From the NCBI GenBank assembly GCA_009699645.1, contig WLNU01000034.1:1-10019 (forward strand): DNA of 10,019 bases. Direction: 5' to 3'. Positions 7,101 to 10,019 of the stretch are shown here, piece after piece; position 1 is the first letter of the stretch, and the number at the start of each line of letters is the position of its first letter. This stretch comes from Actinomycetota bacterium. GTDB lineage: Bacteria > Actinomycetota > Actinomycetes > Nanopelagicales > Nanopelagicaceae. The notes beneath the pieces are model-generated. The model did not search any database and was not told the DNA's origin. It saw nothing but the letters and a program-made list of their open reading frames with translations. The position numbers were made by a program, and so were the translations under genes.

Positions 7101-7954
7101 TGAGAGATTCATATACGGGTTATCGAATTCTCTTGGTGCATGCCCATCCCGATGATGAAACGATCAACAATGGCGCAACAATGGCTTTATACGCCGCGCG
7201 AGGTGCTCAGGTCACACTTGTTACCTGCACTCGGGGCGAAGAGGGTGAAGTCCTTGTTCCTGAACTCTCTCACCTTGCTAGCTCCAGAGATGATGGACTT
7301 GGCGCACACCGCGAAATCGAACTCACTAATGCCATGCGAGCCCTCGGCGTACAAGATCACCGCTTCCTCGGTAGTTTTCGAGATAGTGGAATGATGGAGA
7401 CGCAGACTAATAATCGCCCCGATGTTTTTTGGCAGGCCGATCTCGATACCGCTGCACAGCTTTTGGTAAGAGTAATTGATGAGATTAAGCCTCATATTCT
7501 GATTACCTACGATGAGATTGGTGGCTATGGCCATCCCGATCACATAAAAGCCCATCTCGTAGCAATGCGAGCAGCAGAGCTTTCACAGTGGCAGATACAG
7601 AAGATTTATTGGAACACTATTCCAAAATCCGTTATCGCGGCGGGCATAGCGGCCATGAAGGAAGTTGGATCTGATTTCTTTGGTAGTGATAATGTCGATG
7701 AGATCCCATTTGCAAAAGATGATTCATTTGTAACAACTTTGATTGACGGTAATGAGTTCGTTAATGCCAAGATGGAAGCGATGGCGGCCCATGCAACCCA
7801 GATCGCACTCGATGGTCCATTTTTTGCTCTATCTAATAACTTAGGTCTTGCGATTTGGGGAGATGAGTACTACACGCTGGTGCGAGGTGAAAAATCAGCA
7901 CCCTTTGATAGCAATGGCCGCGAGAGTGACTTAACTTCTGGAATCGCCCTCTAA
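7100..7954 (+). CDS. mshB: MshB: GlcNAc-Ins deacetylase of mycothiol biosynthesis (PIG-L/LmbE family)
   Basis: This 284-residue zinc hydrolase is expected to remove the acetyl group from GlcNAc-inositol, giving GlcN-Ins, to which cysteine is later ligated in mycothiol synthesis. The PIG-L motif AHPDDE (15-20) gives zinc ligands H16 and D19 and catalytic base D18. GGYGHPDH (141-148) gives the third ligand H148 and the active-site Y143 and H145. CTRGEEGEV (43-51) is also typical. GGYGHPDH favours MshB over the paralogue Mca (mycothiol S-conjugate amidase), whose equivalent usually reads GGYPHPDH, but the two are close and the call rests on motifs. I chose the ATG at 7100, in a TAATG overlap with moeZ. 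The upstream in-frame ATG at 7085 lies inside moeZ. The gene is followed, again by TAATG, by a small membrane protein that accompanies mshB in other actinobacteria. Confidence 0.87.
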   Translation: MRDSYTGYRILLVHAHPDDETINNGATMALYAARGAQVTLVTCTRGEEGEVLVPELSHLASSRDDGLGAHREIELTNAMRALGVQDHRFLGSFRDSGMMETQTNNRPDVFWQADLDTAAQLLVRVIDEIKPHILITYDEIGGYGHPDHIKAHLVAMRAAELSQWQIQKIYWNTIPKSVIAAGIAAMKEVGSDFFGSDNVDEIPFAKDDSFVTTLIDGNEFVNAKMEAMAAHATQIALDGPFFALSNNLGLAIWGDEYYTLVRGEKSAPFDSNGRESDLTSGIAL

Positions 7955-8265
7955 TGCCCTTTATTTACGCCGTTATTTTCGGTGGTGGCTTAGGTATCGG
8001 TTCGGTATTTTTGCATGCATCTCTGCCGCCATTTGGATTACTTTTAAGTTTTACCGCAACCTGTGCTGGAATCTGGAGTATCGGGCGTCTGTGGGGAGGG
8101 CGTAGTTTACGAATAATTGCGAGTTGCGTGTGGATGGCCGTTGTACTGCGTGCGGGTTTTCCTGGTGCAAGCAATGAGTATTTAATCGAAGGAACCGCCA
8201 TCGGGATCTCACTTATTAATGGTGGTTTTTTAATCTTACTTCTTGCAATACTGCTTCCGGCTTAG
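7954..8265 (+). CDS. Small four-helix membrane protein (DUF6113-like)
   Basis: This 103-residue protein is nearly all hydrophobic, with about four membrane segments (roughly 3-21, 25-45, 51-68 and 77-102) and few charged residues (arginines at 44, 50, 53 and 66). A small membrane protein of this size and position, directly after mshB, is found across Actinobacteria (Rv1171-like in mycobacteria, DUF6113 in streptomycetes). The assignment is by context and topology rather than motif, and the function is unknown. The start overlaps the mshB stop by one base (TAATG). The stop TAG (8263-8265) overlaps the convergent cysS stop codon. Confidence 0.78.
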   Translation: MPFIYAVIFGGGLGIGSVFLHASLPPFGLLLSFTATCAGIWSIGRLWGGRSLRIIASCVWMAVVLRAGFPGASNEYLIEGTAIGISLINGGFLILLLAILLPA

Positions 8266-9629
8266 CGCCAACTCCACTCTTGTCCATTTGCACTGTCGTT
8301 AATCTCTAGCCCGGTTGACTCTAACTCAGCTCGTAATGCATCACTATCGCTCCATCGCTTTTCTTTGCGAGCAGCCAAGCGCGCGCTCAAAAGCTTTTCT
8401 TGCTCCACCGAGATATTTTTACTTATTTCCCGTCGCGATAAATCTAAAGCCAAAACCTCGTCTGCGTACATAAATATAGCTCGCTTATCGGCATCTGAAA
8501 TCTCATTGGTTTTTTCAACTGCACGGATTCGCTGAAGCGCACGGGGGGTATCTAGATCTTTTTCTATAGCATTGAGGAACTCTTGGTCTACTAATTTCTT
8601 GGGCGAATCTCCCCACTGTGCCATTTTTTTGCGCCACTTGCTCAGTGTCGTGTGTGCACTTTCTATAGCTTCCCATGTTAAATCCATTTGTGCACGGAAT
8701 CGGTTTTCAAGAAAGCACAGCCTCAGCGCTAGTGGATCTAAGCCCCTTGCAACTACATCTGAAAGCAGCACGACATTTCCTGAGCTCTTTGACATCTTGC
8801 GTCCCTCAAATAAAAGATGCTCCCCATGCACCCATAAATCTACGGTTTCAGTGCCGATAGAGGCGTTGGACTGCGCCCGCTCATTCTCATGGTGAGGAAA
8901 GCGTAGGTCGATTCCACCGACATGAAGATCGACGTGATTGTCTAAGAACTCCATTGACATCGCCGAGCACTCAATGTGCCAACCGGGAAAGCCTGTGCCC
9001 CATGGTGAGTCCCACACCATCTCTGTGCGCAGCCCAGCGTTTTTCCATAGCGCCCAATCTGCGTGAAAACGCTTTCCACCTTCATCGCTATATTCGTAGT
9101 GATGACCGGGCTTGAGAGCATCTAAACGATTGCCACTAATCTGCCCATAACTTTCAAATGCTTGTGCATCGAAGTAGATCGAATTATCACTCCCAACGTA
9201 GGCAAAGCCCTTCGCAATTAAATCGGTAATCATTACAATCATTAAATCGATTGACTCGCTAGCACGGGGGTATTCATCGGCAACTATGACATTGAGTAGC
9301 CCAAGATCTTTATGGAACCTGGCTTCATACATCCGTGCAATATCAAATGGATCTTTTTTCTCAGCTGCAGCCTGCGAGAGCATTTTGTCCTCGCCAATCA
9401 CATCTTCTGACATGTGACCAACATCGGTAATATTTTGAATAAGTCGGACAGTCCCACCAGATATCTCAATTGTTCGACGTATGAGATCTGAGAGAATAAA
9501 GGTGCGTAGATTGCCAACGTGAGCATCGCGATAGACGGTAGGACCGCAGCAGTACATGCTCGTTGTTGACCTAATTGATGAGAGCGCTTTAACCGTGCGG
9601 CTTGCGGTGTCATAGATTGAAAGTGTCAT
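8262..9629 (-). CDS. cysS: Cysteinyl-tRNA synthetase (class I), unusual subtype
   Basis: This 455-residue protein has the normal CysRS length. It charges tRNA-Cys with cysteine using ATP, with zinc for cysteine selection. The HIGH motif appears as HVGN (37-40), in YCCGPTVYRDAHVGN (26-40). The four expected zinc ligands are C28, C221 (HIECSAMS), H246 and E250 (FPHHENE). KMSKS is intact at 278-282. The C-terminal part includes SDALRAELESTGLEI (429-443) and the terminal NGQEWSWR, as in true CysRS. The long ITDVGHMSEDVIGEDKML stretch (67-84) and LDPLALRLCFL (297-307) recall CysRS from Chloroflexi or candidate-phyla lineages more than the usual actinobacterial form, by memory only. It could be the only CysRS or a second copy. 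MshC, a CysRS homologue of mycothiol synthesis, is less likely from length and C-terminus. It is coupled to the upstream gene by ATGA. Confidence 0.88.
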   Translation of the reverse strand: MTLSIYDTASRTVKALSSIRSTTSMYCCGPTVYRDAHVGNLRTFILSDLIRRTIEISGGTVRLIQNITDVGHMSEDVIGEDKMLSQAAAEKKDPFDIARMYEARFHKDLGLLNVIVADEYPRASESIDLMIVMITDLIAKGFAYVGSDNSIYFDAQAFESYGQISGNRLDALKPGHHYEYSDEGGKRFHADWALWKNAGLRTEMVWDSPWGTGFPGWHIECSAMSMEFLDNHVDLHVGGIDLRFPHHENERAQSNASIGTETVDLWVHGEHLLFEGRKMSKSSGNVVLLSDVVARGLDPLALRLCFLENRFRAQMDLTWEAIESAHTTLSKWRKKMAQWGDSPKKLVDQEFLNAIEKDLDTPRALQRIRAVEKTNEISDADKRAIFMYADEVLALDLSRREISKNISVEQEKLLSARLAARKEKRWSDSDALRAELESTGLEINDSANGQEWSWR

Positions 9630-9826
9630 GGCGTGGCAATCACTTCTCGCCAGATAAAGATCTCATCATGAGCGAAGTCGATGAGTTGTCCATGCCGGTT
9701 ACGTAGTGAGTGCGTGCTCTCTAAGATTCCGACAATGTCGCGGAAGCCTCCCTCTGGATCATGCAGGCGAATGGTGAGGCGTCTGCCAATTAAGGCTTCA
9801 AATTGCCCTTGGAGCTCGCTCGTCAT
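9626..9826 (-). CDS. 66-residue SH3-like protein; possible remnant or stand-alone N-domain of a GNAT acetyltransferase
   Basis: This short ORF is supported by a candidate -10 box (TATCGT) 6 nt before its ATG and by an ATGA overlap (9626-9629) with cysS. The protein looks like a small beta-barrel: IGRRLTIRLHD (13-23), FRDIVGILES (28-37), a turn HGQLID (45-50) and a final strand with FIWREVIA (57-64). This pattern resembles the N-terminal SH3-like domain that precedes the catalytic domain in an actinobacterial GNAT protein often encoded just upstream of fdxA. Those domains read roughly 'IGRRVVVR...VLGEL...VAAKPVPP'. No acetyltransferase domain follows here, so either it was lost or this is an independent protein. 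The resemblance is from memory. Other small SH3/Sm-like folds cannot be excluded, and no function is assigned. Confidence 0.6.
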   Translation of the reverse strand: MTSELQGQFEALIGRRLTIRLHDPEGGFRDIVGILESTHSLRNRHGQLIDFAHDEIFIWREVIATP

Positions 9827-9832
9827 GGCACA

Positions 9833-9838
9833 ACGATA
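9833..9838 (-). promoter_or_regulatory. Candidate -10 box for a leaderless SH3-like/cysS transcript
   Basis: The minus strand reads TATCGT, matching TANNNT and ending exactly 6 nt before the ATG at 9826. No Shine-Dalgarno motif is present, so the transcript should start at the ATG. The -35 position holds no recognisable hexamer. The spacing matches the other leaderless candidates in this window. Confidence 0.45.
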
Positions 9839-9879
9839 AACCTTTACTTCAATAATGTGCGCGAGATGGCCTATGCGAT

Positions 9880-9916
9880 TAGAATCCTCTCAGTCCAATT
9901 CAAGAAAATCTGGAGG
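9880..9916 (+). promoter_or_regulatory. fdxA promoter -10 (TAGAAT) and strong Shine-Dalgarno (GGAGG)
   Basis: TAGAAT at 9880-9885 is a good -10 match and would start RNA near 9892, giving a leader of about 32 nt. GGAGG at 9912-9916 lies 7 nt before the GTG at 9924 and decides that start. No clear -35 hexamer is visible at 16-18 nt spacing. This is the only gene in the window with a textbook ribosome binding site, and it uses GTG, in contrast to the ATG genes with apparent leaderless promoters. Confidence 0.55.
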
Positions 9917-9923
9917 CAATACC

Positions 9924-10019
9924 GTGACGTACATAATCGCAGAGCCATGTGTCGATGTGAAAGATAAGTCCTGCATCGCAGAGTGTCCCGTGGACTGCAT
10001 CTACGAAGGCTCGCGCATG
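9924..10019 (+). CDS. fdxA: FdxA-type ferredoxin (N-terminal 32 residues, cut by the window edge)
   Basis: The visible 32 residues are an unmistakable match to the N-terminus of the actinobacterial seven-iron ferredoxin: MTYIIAEPCVDVKD with C9, then C17, C21 and C25 in SCIAECPVDCIYEG. In this family C9 and C17 help bind the 3Fe-4S cluster, while C21 and C25 belong to the mixed 3Fe-4S/4Fe-4S ligand pattern. The rest (about 75 residues) lies beyond the edge. The protein is a small cytosolic electron carrier for P450s, reductases or other redox enzymes. The start is GTG at 9924, set by GGAGG 7 nt upstream. In many actinobacteria fdxA lies downstream of mshB and its small membrane protein and is followed by the aminotransferase dapC. 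Here cysS and the SH3-like gene lie in between. Confidence 0.93.
   Translation, partial: MTYIIAEPCVDVKDKSCIAECPVDCIYEGSRM

Noticed and set aside
7187..7555. A 122-codon minus-strand ORF inside mshB
   Set aside because: The plus strand here encodes the conserved PIG-L active-site segments, and the antisense product has no recognisable family features.
8262..9629. Assignment of the CysRS-like gene as mshC
   Set aside because: The location beside mshB is tempting, but the 455-residue length, the C-terminal ALRAELESTGLEI segment and the overall motif set fit a true CysRS. MshC is shorter and lacks this tail.
1..10019. Mobile element, CRISPR, prophage, tRNA/rRNA or riboswitch
   Set aside because: Reading both strands showed no transposase or integrase, no direct-repeat array, no recognisable tRNA fold, and no intergenic gap over 100 bp to hold a structured leader.

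Overview
The window reads as a compact chromosomal stretch from an actinobacterium. The evidence is the mshB-type deacetylase of mycothiol synthesis, the two-domain MoeZ protein (ThiF plus rhodanese), a DUF3107 protein beside a TetR regulator and a DEAD-box helicase, and a FdxA-type ferredoxin downstream of the mshB group. These are characteristic actinobacterial neighbourhoods. By eye the base composition is far less GC-rich than Streptomyces or Mycobacterium, and almost no DNA is non-coding. That suggests a streamlined lineage such as the freshwater acI/Nanopelagicales group. This placement is inference; no search was run.

Layout. 1-1208 (minus, cut by the left edge): a soluble MgtE-N/CBS protein. 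1209-1230: a 22-bp divergent promoter, symmetric about its centre. 1231-3613 (plus): a three-gene operon of an EamA-family transporter, a PHP-domain phosphoesterase and a MarC-family membrane protein, joined by two ATGA overlaps. 3616-5853 (minus): TetR regulator, DUF3107 protein and DEAD-box RNA helicase, converging on the previous operon with 2 bp between stop codons. 5854-5948: divergent regulatory region with an 8-bp inverted repeat. 5949-8265 (plus): moeZ, mshB and a small membrane protein, joined by TAATG overlaps. 8262-9826 (minus): a 66-residue SH3-like protein coupled by an ATGA overlap to a class I cysteinyl-tRNA synthetase, which converges on the previous operon with a 4-bp stop-codon overlap. 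9827-9923: divergent promoter region. 9924 onward (plus, cut by the right edge): ferredoxin fdxA.

How the genes work together. The clearest theme is sulfur and redox chemistry. MoeZ activates and sulfurates small sulfur-carrier proteins, MshB performs a step of mycothiol synthesis, the CysRS-like enzyme uses cysteine, and FdxA carries electrons on Fe-S clusters. The helicase-DUF3107-TetR group is a conserved actinobacterial neighbour of moeZ.

I found no RNA gene, mobile element, CRISPR array, prophage or obvious new system. The most interesting signals are regulatory (ATG genes with TANNNT boxes 6-7 nt upstream, implying leaderless transcripts) and evolutionary (a CysRS and an orphan SH3-like domain lying between the mshB group and fdxA).
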